Shown here: positions 1 to 5,919 of the stretch, in pieces
Numbering within the stretch: position 1 is the first letter of the stretch
Layout: each line of letters starts with the position of its first letter
Assembly (NCBI GenBank): GCA_021810685.1
Contig: JAJZII010000008.1
Location: forward strand, 1-15,520
Source of the DNA: Microcaldota archaeon
Lineage (GTDB): Archaea > Micrarchaeota > Micrarchaeia > Micrarchaeales > Micrarchaeaceae
Length of the DNA stretch: 15,520 nucleotides
Reading direction: 5' to 3'
Made by a program: the position numbers and the translations under genes
The notes under the pieces: generated by a model
Told to the model about the DNA's origin: nothing
The model's input: only the letters and a program-made list of their open reading frames with translations
Databases searched by the model: none

Positions 1-2
1 CC

Positions 3-821
3 TGGCCGGAGGTGCTCGCCAATTCGACGATAAGCCTGGCCAACTTCGGGTACAACATCTGCGCCAACTCGCTCTACTGGTTCGACGCCTACGGACAGGC
101 GCTCGAGCCGCAGCCGGTGCTATTCACAGCGTTTGCCATGCTCGGGATCGGGCTTCTCGCTATTTACGGCAGATGGCGCGCGGCTGCTGCCCTTGGGGTA
201 TGGTTCCTCGCGTTCTTCGTGCTCTACACGTCGTTCTACGCCGGCAGCGTCATGTACGGGACAGACTGGCGCTTCATGCTCAGCGTCATTGCGCCGTTCA
301 GCATCCTTGCAGGGGCAGGAGCCTCATACGCCATCGGCGTTGTTGAGGACATCGCGCCGGCAGACCGCAGTAGGGAGAGGGCGCGCAAGACAGCAGGATA
401 CGCTGCCGTTGCAGTGGTTCTTGCGCTCATCGCATACTCGTCATTCAATTACCTGCCGATAATAGGGGTCAATCCATCGACGCTGCAGCAGGCTGGCCCT
501 GCAAGGTTTTACGAGAACTTTATCTACAACTCAATATCGCTGATACCTACCAACTGCATCGTGTATTCATACGACCCCACGCTCTTCAACATCAACGGAC
601 GTGCTGCGGCGCAGATGAGCTACCTCGAGAACACGACGATGTACAGCAGCCTGAATGCGATCTACGGCTGCTCTGTACTGGATTACGGGTACTGGTGCGG
701 AACACCGAACAACATATGCACGCAGACGGCAGACCTCTATAACCTGTCCCCAATCGTGAACACAACGTACAACAGCACAGGCACCACATACACGCTTTAC
801 AGGATTACCGGCGTCAGGTGA
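3..821 (+). CDS. C-terminal part of a polytopic membrane protein, GT39/PMT-like glycosyltransferase (5' end outside window)
   Basis: The frame is open to the left edge of the window, so this is the C-terminal ~272 residues of a longer protein; the GTG at 12 is probably not the true start. Four hydrophobic segments are visible, beginning near PQPVLFTAFAML, GVWFLAFFVLYTS, WRFMLSVIAPFSILAG and AGYAAVAVVLALIAYSS. They are followed by a polar C-terminal domain of about 115 residues with four cysteines (in TNCIVYS, YGCSVL, YWCGTP and NICTQ) and N-glycosylation sequons (ENTT, NTT, NST), so that domain is probably outside the cell and disulfide-bonded. The DWRFMLSVIAPFSILAG stretch resembles the 'R...P...AG' segment of archaeal polyprenyl-phosphate-sugar-dependent (GT39/ArnT-like) transferases. 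The catalytic N-terminus is not visible, so the family is an inference. Its convergent neighbours are a DPM1-like transferase and a sequon-rich surface protein, which fits surface glycosylation. Confidence 0.6.
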   Translation, partial: WPEVLANSTISLANFGYNICANSLYWFDAYGQALEPQPVLFTAFAMLGIGLLAIYGRWRAAAALGVWFLAFFVLYTSFYAGSVMYGTDWRFMLSVIAPFSILAGAGASYAIGVVEDIAPADRSRERARKTAGYAAVAVVLALIAYSSFNYLPIIGVNPSTLQQAGPARFYENFIYNSISLIPTNCIVYSYDPTLFNINGRAAAQMSYLENTTMYSSLNAIYGCSVLDYGYWCGTPNNICTQTADLYNLSPIVNTTYNSTGTTYTLYRITGVR

Positions 822-834
822 GAACTCTCACCTG
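815..834. terminator. Hairpin spanning both convergent stop codons
   Basis: A perfect inverted repeat, CAGGTGAG-AACT-CTCACCTG, has an 8-bp stem and a 4-nt loop. The plus-strand stop (TGA, 819-821) and the minus-strand stop (TCA on the plus strand, 828-830) lie in opposite arms. It probably acts as a shared terminator or mRNA 3'-end structure for the convergent pair. No U-tract follows on either side, so termination itself is inferred. Confidence 0.5.
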
Positions 835-1511
835 CTGATGTTGCCAAGGATGGTCTTCAGTATTATGTAGCCGTCGCGGAGGGAACGCAGCTTGCCCTGG
901 CCTGCCTGCCTGCGCTTCTCGTAGCTGGGAACTTCTATTATCTTGAGGCCTGCCTTCATGGCCTTTATGTTTATTTCCGTCTCTATCCCGAAGCCGTCGG
1001 ACTGCAAGTGGAGCCTCCGGATGGCGTCGTCTGTCATGCTCCTGTAGCCGTAGCATAGGTCAGTGTAGTGTGCATGATATATCAGGTTGACGAGCGTCAC
1101 GAAGACCTTGTTGCCGAAGCGCCTGAACGCAGGCATGTCCTCGCTGCCGCCGCCCTCCATGAAGCGCGAGCCCATGCATATGTCATACCCAGATTCTATG
1201 CCTGCTATAAGGAGCCGCAGCTCCCGAGGCCTGTGCGACATGTCAGCGTCCATCGATATTATTATACGGCCATTCGCCGCGGTGAAGCCCTTCCTCAGGG
1301 CGTAACCCTTGCCTGTACTCTCGTACAGCACGCGGGCGCCCATCGACCGTGCTATGCCAGCAGTGCCATCGGTCGAATGTCCGTCGACAATTATGAGTTC
1401 GTACGGATGGCCGTCCATCGCGGCCTTCACGCCGTGCAAGACCCTGGTTATGTTGCTCCTCTCGTTCAGCGTCGGTATTATTATGCTGACATAGGGCTTT
1501 TTGCTGCTCAT
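828..1511 (-). CDS. DPM1-like family 2 glycosyltransferase (dolichyl/polyprenyl-phosphate sugar synthase type)
   Basis: A 227-residue GT-A fold enzyme expected to transfer a nucleotide-activated sugar to a polyprenyl phosphate on the cytoplasmic face of the membrane. Visible motifs are the N-terminal VSIIIPTLNE (8-17), VDGHSTDGT (42-50), the metal-binding D88-A-D90 followed by MSHRP as in DPM1 enzymes (DAD(L/M)SH.P), GSRF (114-117), and YGYRSM and GFGIETEI (about 154-180) in the acceptor region. There is no C-terminal transmembrane segment, so it is the short, peripheral DPM1 type. Its ATG overlaps the stop codon of the upstream surface-protein gene (ATGA, 1508-1511), indicating translational coupling. 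It converges on a membrane protein that could use its lipid-linked sugar product. Family assignment is strong; the sugar transferred cannot be told. Confidence 0.9.
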   Translation of the reverse strand: MSSKKPYVSIIIPTLNERSNITRVLHGVKAAMDGHPYELIIVDGHSTDGTAGIARSMGARVLYESTGKGYALRKGFTAANGRIIISMDADMSHRPRELRLLIAGIESGYDICMGSRFMEGGGSEDMPAFRRFGNKVFVTLVNLIYHAHYTDLCYGYRSMTDDAIRRLHLQSDGFGIETEINIKAMKAGLKIIEVPSYEKRRQAGQGKLRSLRDGYIILKTILGNISR

Positions 1512-2368
1512 TGGGCATCTACAGGGTTATTAGACGCATGGCCGCGGCGTCTGACTACGACCGATGCGGCAATCAGCACTACTATGGAAGCTATTGCGGC
1601 GTAGAGCGCGTAATTTATCAGTGACTGGCCGCTTGACGCCTGCTGGCCGCCTGCGGAAATGGCAAGGTTACCGAAGAGGGCGTGGCTCATGCCGTTGGAG
1701 ACGTACTGCAGCGCCACCGCGGCCGAGTATGATGCGCTGGTAACTCCGCTTGGCTGGTACACAGTCACATTGAAGGTTGTATTGTACTCACCGCGGCCCG
1801 ACGCCGGAATTGTGACCTGCATAGGCGATCCTCTGACATATATGTTCGGAGGGGTTATAGTGAATATCGTCGCATTCACAGCATATGGCCCTAGGTTGTA
1901 GAACAGGGCATGTATACTGCCGTGCGAGTAGTTGAATTGTCCGAGCTGCACGAGGCTGTACGGCTGCCTCCCCGAAAAGATTATGCACGGGAAGGACGCG
2001 GACACCTGCAACCCCTGCTGGTAGTACCGCGCAAGGAACCCTATCGCGTAGCTGCCCGGGTACGGGTATGACGAGACGTTGAACGTAAAGGTGACATTGC
2101 CGCCCGGGCCGATGTACGCAAGCGACTGATTCTGGCCCTGGAAAGAGACGCCCTCAGAGTACGGCGCTATCGAGAGAGAGCTGGCGGTGCCGTTGCCCGA
2201 GTTCCGCAGGTCGAAGTCTACAGTATTAGGCAGAGGCTGCGAGCAGTAGCCGGAGAGTGTCACCGTTGACGACGACGCGCCCGCTGCAACGGCAGCCTGA
2301 GGGACGCATACGAGCAGCACGAGCACTGCTGCAAAGAGCACTGCAAACTCCGGCGCACTAACTTTCAT
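1508..2368 (-). CDS. Secreted, C-terminally membrane-anchored surface protein with many N-glycosylation sequons
   Basis: 286 residues. An N-terminal hydrophobic signal segment (about 8-29, ending ...QAAVAAG) precedes a beta-rich, Ser/Thr/Asn/Tyr-rich ectodomain of about 220 residues. A single hydrophobic helix (about 251-268, YALYAAIASIVVLIAASVVV) and a basic RRR cytoplasmic end follow. The ectodomain contains eight N-x-S/T sequons (NGT, NQS, NVT, NVS, NYS, NAT, NTT, NVT). The pattern of repeated PGG/PASG turns followed by N.T...V resembles the COG1361-type 'S-layer domain' CARDB-like proteins of archaea; that link is inferred. It is first in an operon with a DPM1-like transferase (4-nt overlap), so it is a plausible substrate of the glycosylation pathway next to it. 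GGTG precedes the ATG by two bases, a tight ribosome site. Confidence 0.75.
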   Translation of the reverse strand: MKVSAPEFAVLFAAVLVLLVCVPQAAVAAGASSSTVTLSGYCSQPLPNTVDFDLRNSGNGTASSLSIAPYSEGVSFQGQNQSLAYIGPGGNVTFTFNVSSYPYPGSYAIGFLARYYQQGLQVSASFPCIIFSGRQPYSLVQLGQFNYSHGSIHALFYNLGPYAVNATIFTITPPNIYVRGSPMQVTIPASGRGEYNTTFNVTVYQPSGVTSASYSAAVALQYVSNGMSHALFGNLAISAGGQQASSGQSLINYALYAAIASIVVLIAASVVVRRRGHASNNPVDAQ

Positions 2369-2398
2369 TGCACCACTGCGAAATGTAATGCTTAGAAT

Positions 2399-2407
2399 CT
2401 ATTTAGT
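2399..2407. promoter_or_regulatory. TATA-like element in the divergent region, usable both ways
   Basis: TCTATTTAG lies between two divergent genes. Its centre (~2403) is about 27-30 bp upstream of GTG 2430/ATG 2433 of the translin gene, which predicts a leaderless or near-leaderless mRNA. It is about 35 bp upstream of the minus-strand ATG at 2368, leaving room for a short leader. Mapping transcription starts would settle it. Confidence 0.4.
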
Positions 2408-2432
2408 CTTTTGTGCACCAAAGAAGGGCGTG

Positions 2433-3008
2433 ATGACGATGGCAGATGCACTCGAAGCCGACATAGGCAGGATAACTTCAGGCGTGCTCGGCAAGCAGAA
2501 GAGCCTCGATGAGGTGATGGGCCTCTCGCGCCGCACCATCATGGGCGCAGGCAGGGCGATAACGATGCTTCACTCTGGCAGGACTGCCGAGGCGCGCATG
2601 CTGATTGGTGAAATGAAGGCCGACGTAGCCAGGCTAAAGCGCTACGACGACAAGTTCCTGCACCACTCGATGCAGGCTTATCAGGAATATGCAGAAGCGG
2701 TCGTGTTTTACGCTGTGAAGGCCAGGCGCACGGTGCCGGGTGCAAGGGCTGTCGGGATCAATGACGAGGCTTACCTCATGGGGCTGATGGACGTTGTTGG
2801 AGAGCTCAAGCGCGAGCTGCTCGAAGCACTCAGGGAGAGCAAGAGATCCGACGCTGAGTTCTACTTCGCGCTGATGAAGCGCATCTACGACGGCACGCGC
2901 GGGCTCAGGTTTGCTGAATCCGTGCTTCCGGGTTTCAGGCGCAAACAGGACGTGGCGCGCATACAGGTGGAGAGCGCCGGCAGCGAGATGCTGCACTCTT
3001 CTAGATAG
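2433..3008 (+). CDS. Translin/TRAX family ssRNA-binding ribonuclease
   Basis: About 191 residues, all alpha-helical, matching archaeal translin-like proteins (COG2178) along its length. The diagnostic block is QEYAEAVVFY (84-93), EAYLMGLMDVVGELKRELLEAL (112-133) and AEFYFALMKRIYDG (141-154), with a C-terminal RRKQDVARIQVE. Residues E85, E88 and D120 align by eye with the catalytic acidic triad of human TRAX (in QEYVEA and ADLTGEL), so this copy looks catalytically competent. The family forms closed octamers or hexamers that bind and cleave single-stranded RNA. An ATG also exists at 2388, but a TATA element at 2399-2407 would then lie inside the gene. A start at GTG 2430 or ATG 2433 fits the promoter and the family length. 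It is a single gene with no co-directional neighbour. Confidence 0.88.
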   Translation: MTMADALEADIGRITSGVLGKQKSLDEVMGLSRRTIMGAGRAITMLHSGRTAEARMLIGEMKADVARLKRYDDKFLHHSMQAYQEYAEAVVFYAVKARRTVPGARAVGINDEAYLMGLMDVVGELKRELLEALRESKRSDAEFYFALMKRIYDGTRGLRFAESVLPGFRRKQDVARIQVESAGSEMLHSSR

Positions 3009-3010
3009 AA

Positions 3011-3035
3011 CGCGCGGCAGAAGATTTTAAGCGCG
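3011..3035. terminator. Possible convergent-pair hairpin with internal T-tract
   Basis: CGCGC (3011-3015) can pair with GCGCG (3031-3035) across a 15-nt loop that contains TTTT (3025-3028) and the stop of the minus-strand regulator gene. It is only 5 bp with a large loop, so this is weaker than the hairpins at 815 and 10004. It may serve as a terminator for the translin gene. Confidence 0.25.
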
Positions 3036-3350
3036 CAGCGCTGCCTCGATAATCAGGGGCGACGATGCTGCGGCGTCTATCCTTTTCGACAGCTCTCTGG
3101 TGCTTGGGTCTCTGAGCGCCATCCTCGTTATGGGCAGCTGCAGTCCGGCCCTCTCGACCGCGAACCTCACCCTGCGCACCTTTGCGGAGTACTTCCCGCT
3201 GACGTACTTGCTCACTTCAGGTTGCGCTATACCGAGGATTCTGGCGACATCAGCCTGGAGCATTCCGTGCTTATTTACGAGAGCAAGAGCGACGGATATG
3301 CGCACCGCTGGCAACGTAAATTTTATGGCTCTTTCACAATCCGCAAGCAT
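3027..3350 (-). CDS. XRE-like helix-turn-helix transcriptional regulator (COG2522-like)
   Basis: 107 residues. A helix-turn-helix occupies about residues 30-55: MLQADVARILGIAQPEVSKYVSGK, with the classic Q..VA..LGI.Q..VS.Y..GK signature. It is preceded by PAVRISVALALVNKHG, as in the small archaeal regulators of COG2522. The C-terminal half (VRRVRFAVERAGLQLPITRMALRDPSTRELSKRI) is helical, possibly a dimerisation or effector part. The ATG lies 4 nt after the stop of the RpiB-like gene, so the two form one transcription unit. The regulated target is not visible. The protein has no metal-binding cysteines, so it is not an obvious metalloregulator. Confidence 0.8.
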   Translation of the reverse strand: MLADCERAIKFTLPAVRISVALALVNKHGMLQADVARILGIAQPEVSKYVSGKYSAKVRRVRFAVERAGLQLPITRMALRDPSTRELSKRIDAAASSPLIIEAALRA

Positions 3351-3354
3351 GGCA

Positions 3355-3933
3355 TCAGTCCACGCCGAAGATGTTCTTTATGTTCTTCTTTATGCCTTTC
3401 TTTCTGTCCCACAGCGGTTCGCCGGAAGGCTGCTGCGCCTGCCTGCGAAACCTGGACGCGTCTGCGCGCTCCGGCTGCTGCCCTTCAATTTTGGGCATCG
3501 GCTCTGGCGCGCGCTGCCTCTGCCCGATGAGTTTCTTCGCGTACGAGCCGGCCTGCGCAGGCATGAGCCCGCGCTGTTGCGGGACGCCGGTAAGGCCCCC
3601 AAGGAGCTCCTGCGCGTAGCGGTCCAGGATCGAAGGGTTGAAAACTATGACGTTCGCCCCTGCGGCCAGCGCCTCGCGCACGTCGGATGCGCTCCGGCAC
3701 GCCGCGGCGCGCAGATTGTTCTGCCTGTTTGCTTCTATCACGAACAGCGCCGGCTGTGCTGCGGTGACCACCGCCATGTCGAAGCCCTGCAGGTTAGCCC
3801 CGAGGTCGGCGAGCTGCCGTCTGTAGTCGTCAGTCTGAAGCTGCGAAATTATACAGTTGCTGCCGCTGGCGTTTATGAGATTTGACGCTTTTATACCAAG
3901 ATCCGCCTCCACAGCTATGACGTATACGCGCAT
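3355..3933 (-). CDS. RpiB-fold (sugar-phosphate isomerase-like) protein lacking active-site residues, with a disordered tail
   Basis: About 192 residues (numbering here counts from the GTG one codon upstream). Residues ~3-118 follow RpiB/LacAB topology. The clearest stretch is GFDMAVVTAAQPALFVIEAN + RQNNLRAAAC + NVIVFNPSIL, which aligns with RpiB 'GGILICGTGVGISIAANK...GIRAVVC...NVLAFGSRVV'. The key residues are gone: the catalytic Cys is Ala59, the GTG loop is A-Q-P, the HN of 'HND.NV' is AA, and the N-terminal 'DHAG' is not present. It is therefore unlikely to be an isomerase and may be a binding or structural protein. Residues ~118-175 are Gln/Pro/Arg-rich and probably disordered, ending in a basic, possibly amphipathic segment (DRKKGIKKNIKNIFGVD). 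ATG 3933 is preferred over GTG 3936 because it sits about 26 bp from a TATA box, giving a leaderless mRNA. It is followed directly by an HTH regulator gene. Confidence 0.55.
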   Translation of the reverse strand: MRVYVIAVEADLGIKASNLINASGSNCIISQLQTDDYRRQLADLGANLQGFDMAVVTAAQPALFVIEANRQNNLRAAACRSASDVREALAAGANVIVFNPSILDRYAQELLGGLTGVPQQRGLMPAQAGSYAKKLIGQRQRAPEPMPKIEGQQPERADASRFRRQAQQPSGEPLWDRKKGIKKNIKNIFGVD

Positions 3934-3955
3934 CACATATACATGCCGTTATTGG

Positions 3956-3963
3956 TTTAAATA
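3956..3963 (-). promoter_or_regulatory. TATA box for the RpiB-like/HTH operon
   Basis: TTTAAATA on the plus strand reads TATTTAAA on the minus strand. Its centre is about 26 bp upstream of the minus-strand ATG at 3933, the normal archaeal TATA-to-start distance, so the mRNA is predicted to be leaderless. It might also drive the plus strand toward 4062 with a leader of about 75 nt, but a nearer candidate exists. Confidence 0.55.
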
Positions 3964-4020
3964 CCTTGCCGAGGCGTCAGTACACTCCTTGGACTCGCCG
4001 ACGCGCCGACTACTGGTGGG

Positions 4021-4054
4021 TTTTTATTCTTTGGTCGCTCAGACTTAACAGGTG
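4021..4054 (+). promoter_or_regulatory. Promoter and ribosome site for the eS26-like gene
   Basis: TTTTTATT (4021-4028) is a TATA-like element whose expected start point falls near 4050. AGGTG (4050-4054) then lies at or near the mRNA 5' end, seven bases before the TTG at 4062. The AGGTG site is what selects this TTG: no ATG or GTG in this frame lies nearby, and the in-frame upstream extension runs through non-coding-looking sequence. Confidence 0.4.
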
Positions 4055-4061
4055 TGTTATT

Positions 4062-4295
4062 TTGAGAGGAAAGGAAACGCAGGTCATATGCGAATCGTGC
4101 GGAAGGAAGGTGCCGAGGAACAAGGCAGTATCGCTAGAGAAGTCGATAAGCTTCAGCACTGACATGAAGACCGCCAACGACGTTAGGTTCTTCGAGAGGC
4201 GCAAGGTCTATTACTGCATAAGCTGCGGCAAGCACAGGCACATCTTCGAGATAAAGAAGAGGCGTGCAATGGCGAAGTCTGAAAAGATGGCGTGA
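4062..4295 (+). CDS. rps26e: Small zinc-ribbon ribosomal protein eS26-like
   Basis: 77 residues from a TTG start (R-G-K-E-T-Q follows) selected by AGGTG just upstream. Two CxxC pairs are visible, CESCGRKVPRNKA near the N-terminus and YYCISCGKHRHIF in the middle. They match the eS26 pattern 'C..C.R.VP.DKAI ... K.YYC..C...  .I' and would bind one zinc. In the 30S subunit eS26 sits at the mRNA exit, contacting mRNA upstream of the start codon and the 16S 3' end. It is shorter than the ~95-115 residues usual in archaea and eukaryotes, lacking the N-terminal basic extension. The next gene begins four bases after its stop. An unrelated zinc-ribbon protein of similar spacing is the main alternative. 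Confidence 0.7.
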   Translation: MRGKETQVICESCGRKVPRNKAVSLEKSISFSTDMKTANDVRFFERRKVYYCISCGKHRHIFEIKKRRAMAKSEKMA

Positions 4296-4299
4296 TATC

Positions 4300-5304
4300 A
4301 TGCCGGTCTCGCCGGACGACCTGCTAATCTTCAAGATGCGCGAGGGGCGCACGCAGGAGGAGCCTGGCAAGAAGCATGCGAAGAAGCCGGCTGCGGCAGT
4401 GGCGGCGAAGCCGCAGGCCCAACAGCAGGCGACGCAAGTGCAGCAGAGGCCTGGTGGACCTCCAGCGCAAGCGCAGCAGCAGGCGCAACGCATCTCTCCG
4501 AACGAGGTGCTCAAGGAAGGTAAGATAGCTGCAGCGCGTGAAGTAATGAACAGGACGTTCGTAGCGCCGGCCGGCACCTACACGCAGGTCGAAGAGGCGC
4601 TCGCGACCGAGGGCATGAACGTAAACAACTACAACAACAAGAAAGAGACGAAGGCGCAGATCACGAGCAAGGAGGCTGCTGTTGGACTCTCGTGCGTATG
4701 GCATCCGTGGAGGACCGCGTATGCAGTGTGCGATTACTGCCACAGGCCCTTCTGTTTCGAGGACATAATGGAGCACAACGGCCATTACTACTGCCTGGAG
4801 GACATTGACGCGGTGAGCGCGGCTGCCCAGGAGGCAGGGGGACAGAGGTTCAGCTACGGAAGGATGAGCTTTGCGGCCGGAGCGCTGCTCGTGTTGTCGT
4901 TCGGCGTCTTCCTCTTCTTCGCCAACGGGCAGCTTGCGCAATTGGTGGGCTACGCAAACAGCGTTGGCTTCTTTATGTTCTTATCCAATATAACCAGGCC
5001 TTATGCCTTCGCATTCCTCGGCGCGCTAGTCACGTTCTTCGAGTTCGTGGCTGGCATCATGATATTCGTGCAGTCGAAGAAGGGCTTCATGATGAGCCTG
5101 GCCCTGAGCCTGGTCGGCACACTGCTCTTCTCATACCAGTTCATCAGCAGCGGCACGCTCTACGCACTCTTTGTTGGCGTTGCCAGCTTCGCAGCCATGA
5201 TAACCGTCGCTGCATCTACTCACACCATGAAGGTAGCAGAGAATGAGGATGCGCCTGCGGTGCAGCAGGCGGCGATGGAGTTCCCCAACATAGGCAAGTT
5301 CTGA
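4300..5304 (+). CDS. Membrane protein with a B-box-like zinc finger and Gln/Pro-rich N-terminus, function unknown
   Basis: 334 residues from ATG 4300, four bases after the eS26-like stop and preceded by a GTGAT ribosome site; the upstream in-frame start at 4264 would only add residues overlapping that gene. Residues ~22-66 are Ala/Gln/Lys/Pro-rich and probably disordered. A helical region follows (~67-105). Residues 132-165 hold C132-x2-H135, C144-x2-C147, C152, D155, H159/H162 and C165, the spacing of B-box-type zinc fingers that bind two zincs, seen in archaea next to transmembrane helices. Four or five hydrophobic helices occupy ~188-307 and a short polar tail follows. The zinc domain presumably faces the cytoplasm and mediates protein contacts; no enzymatic motif is visible. 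Pairing with a ribosomal protein may be only operon convenience. Confidence 0.7.
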   Translation: MPVSPDDLLIFKMREGRTQEEPGKKHAKKPAAAVAAKPQAQQQATQVQQRPGGPPAQAQQQAQRISPNEVLKEGKIAAAREVMNRTFVAPAGTYTQVEEALATEGMNVNNYNNKKETKAQITSKEAAVGLSCVWHPWRTAYAVCDYCHRPFCFEDIMEHNGHYYCLEDIDAVSAAAQEAGGQRFSYGRMSFAAGALLVLSFGVFLFFANGQLAQLVGYANSVGFFMFLSNITRPYAFAFLGALVTFFEFVAGIMIFVQSKKGFMMSLALSLVGTLLFSYQFISSGTLYALFVGVASFAAMITVAASTHTMKVAENEDAPAVQQAAMEFPNIGKF

Positions 5305-5322
5305 CTCCCTGTTTTGCGTCAG
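5301..5322. terminator. Short inverted repeat joining convergent stop codons
   Basis: CTGAC (5301-5305) and GTCAG (5318-5322) are complementary across a 12-nt loop containing TTTT. Both stop codons (TGA 5302-5304; TCA 5319-5321) lie within the arms. Three of the five pairs come free because TGA and TCA are complementary, so the hairpin is weak evidence for a terminator. Confidence 0.25.
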
Positions 5323-5918
5323 CGGGACTCCAGCGTCCTAGTCTGATACCTGCCCCGCCGTTCTATTGAAGCGAGCCTGTGCATGACCTGCTGCGCGCCC
5401 TGCCACTTCATATATACCCTTGCAAACGCCGCGTATTCCTCTGCGTTGACGGATCTTTTCAGCAGCAGCACGTCCATAGCCTTATCCTCTGGAGATGCGT
5501 GCTGCGCCGCCAGGCCGAAGTCTATAAGCCACAGCGCACCGTCCCTGCTGATCATCATGTTTGCAGTGGTGAAATCGCCATGGGCTATGCCTACAGCATG
5601 CAGCCTGCCCAGCAGCTGCCCAGAATCGGCAATTGCACGCATGCGCGGCAAACCGCGCACTTCGTTTAGGGGAGTGCCATCGATACGCACCATCCGTATG
5701 GTGTCGCGGCCGACCATGAGCAGCGCAGGCACGTTGAGCCCGAGTCCGTTGAGCGTGCCGATTATGCGCGCCTCGGTCCTTGTCCTCTGCATGCGGAGCT
5801 CGCGCTCTAGCTCTGGCGCTATGTACGGCTTGCGACGGCGCCTCTTCAGTATGGCGTTGACGCCTAGCACTTTGTCTTCGTATATGTCGGCTTCCGCACC
5901 CTCTGCCGTCTTGCGCAT
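5319..5918 (-). CDS. bud32: KEOPS complex kinase/ATPase Bud32
   Basis: 199 residues, a minimal atypical kinase of the PRPK/Bud32 family that activates Kae1 during t6A37 synthesis on ANN-decoding tRNAs. Motifs: GAEADIY (7-13) replaces the glycine-rich loop, K25 is in ILKRRRRK with the basic K.Y..P patch after it, E49 is in TRTEA, the catalytic loop is H113-G-D115-F-T-T-A-N120, and the metal-binding motif is D133-F-G. DKAMDV (145-150) matches the conserved DKAVDL. The length is typical of the free-standing form. In many euryarchaea Kae1 and Bud32 are fused; here they are separate genes in the order kae1-bud32. Bud32 starts one base after the kae1 stop, with a strong GAGGTGG ribosome site inside the end of kae1, so expression is coupled. 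Confidence 0.96.
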   Translation of the reverse strand: MRKTAEGAEADIYEDKVLGVNAILKRRRRKPYIAPELERELRMQRTRTEARIIGTLNGLGLNVPALLMVGRDTIRMVRIDGTPLNEVRGLPRMRAIADSGQLLGRLHAVGIAHGDFTTANMMISRDGALWLIDFGLAAQHASPEDKAMDVLLLKRSVNAEEYAAFARVYMKWQGAQQVMHRLASIERRGRYQTRTLESR

Positions 5919-5919
5919 C

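Noticed and set aside
1068..1604. Plus-strand open frame over the DPM1-like gene
   Set aside because: The minus strand encodes intact DPM1-type motifs; the plus frame has biased composition and no homology I can see.
3100..3885. Long plus-strand open frame over the HTH and RpiB-like genes
   Set aside because: It spans two genes on the other strand that have family signatures and promoter placement; its own translation is Arg/Cys/Leu-rich with no motif.
3355..3933. Active ribose-5-phosphate isomerase B
   Set aside because: The fold signature is present, but the catalytic Cys, the GTG loop and HN are all replaced.
4264..4299. Start of the B-box membrane protein at 4264
   Set aside because: It would overlap the eS26-like coding sequence out of frame and has no ribosome site; ATG 4300 follows a GTGAT site.
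4324..4941. Long minus-strand open frame (Arg/Leu-rich, ~205 residues)
   Set aside because: It is the antisense of the Gln/Ala-rich and zinc-finger region of the plus-strand membrane protein; its composition is a by-product and it has no recognisable domain.
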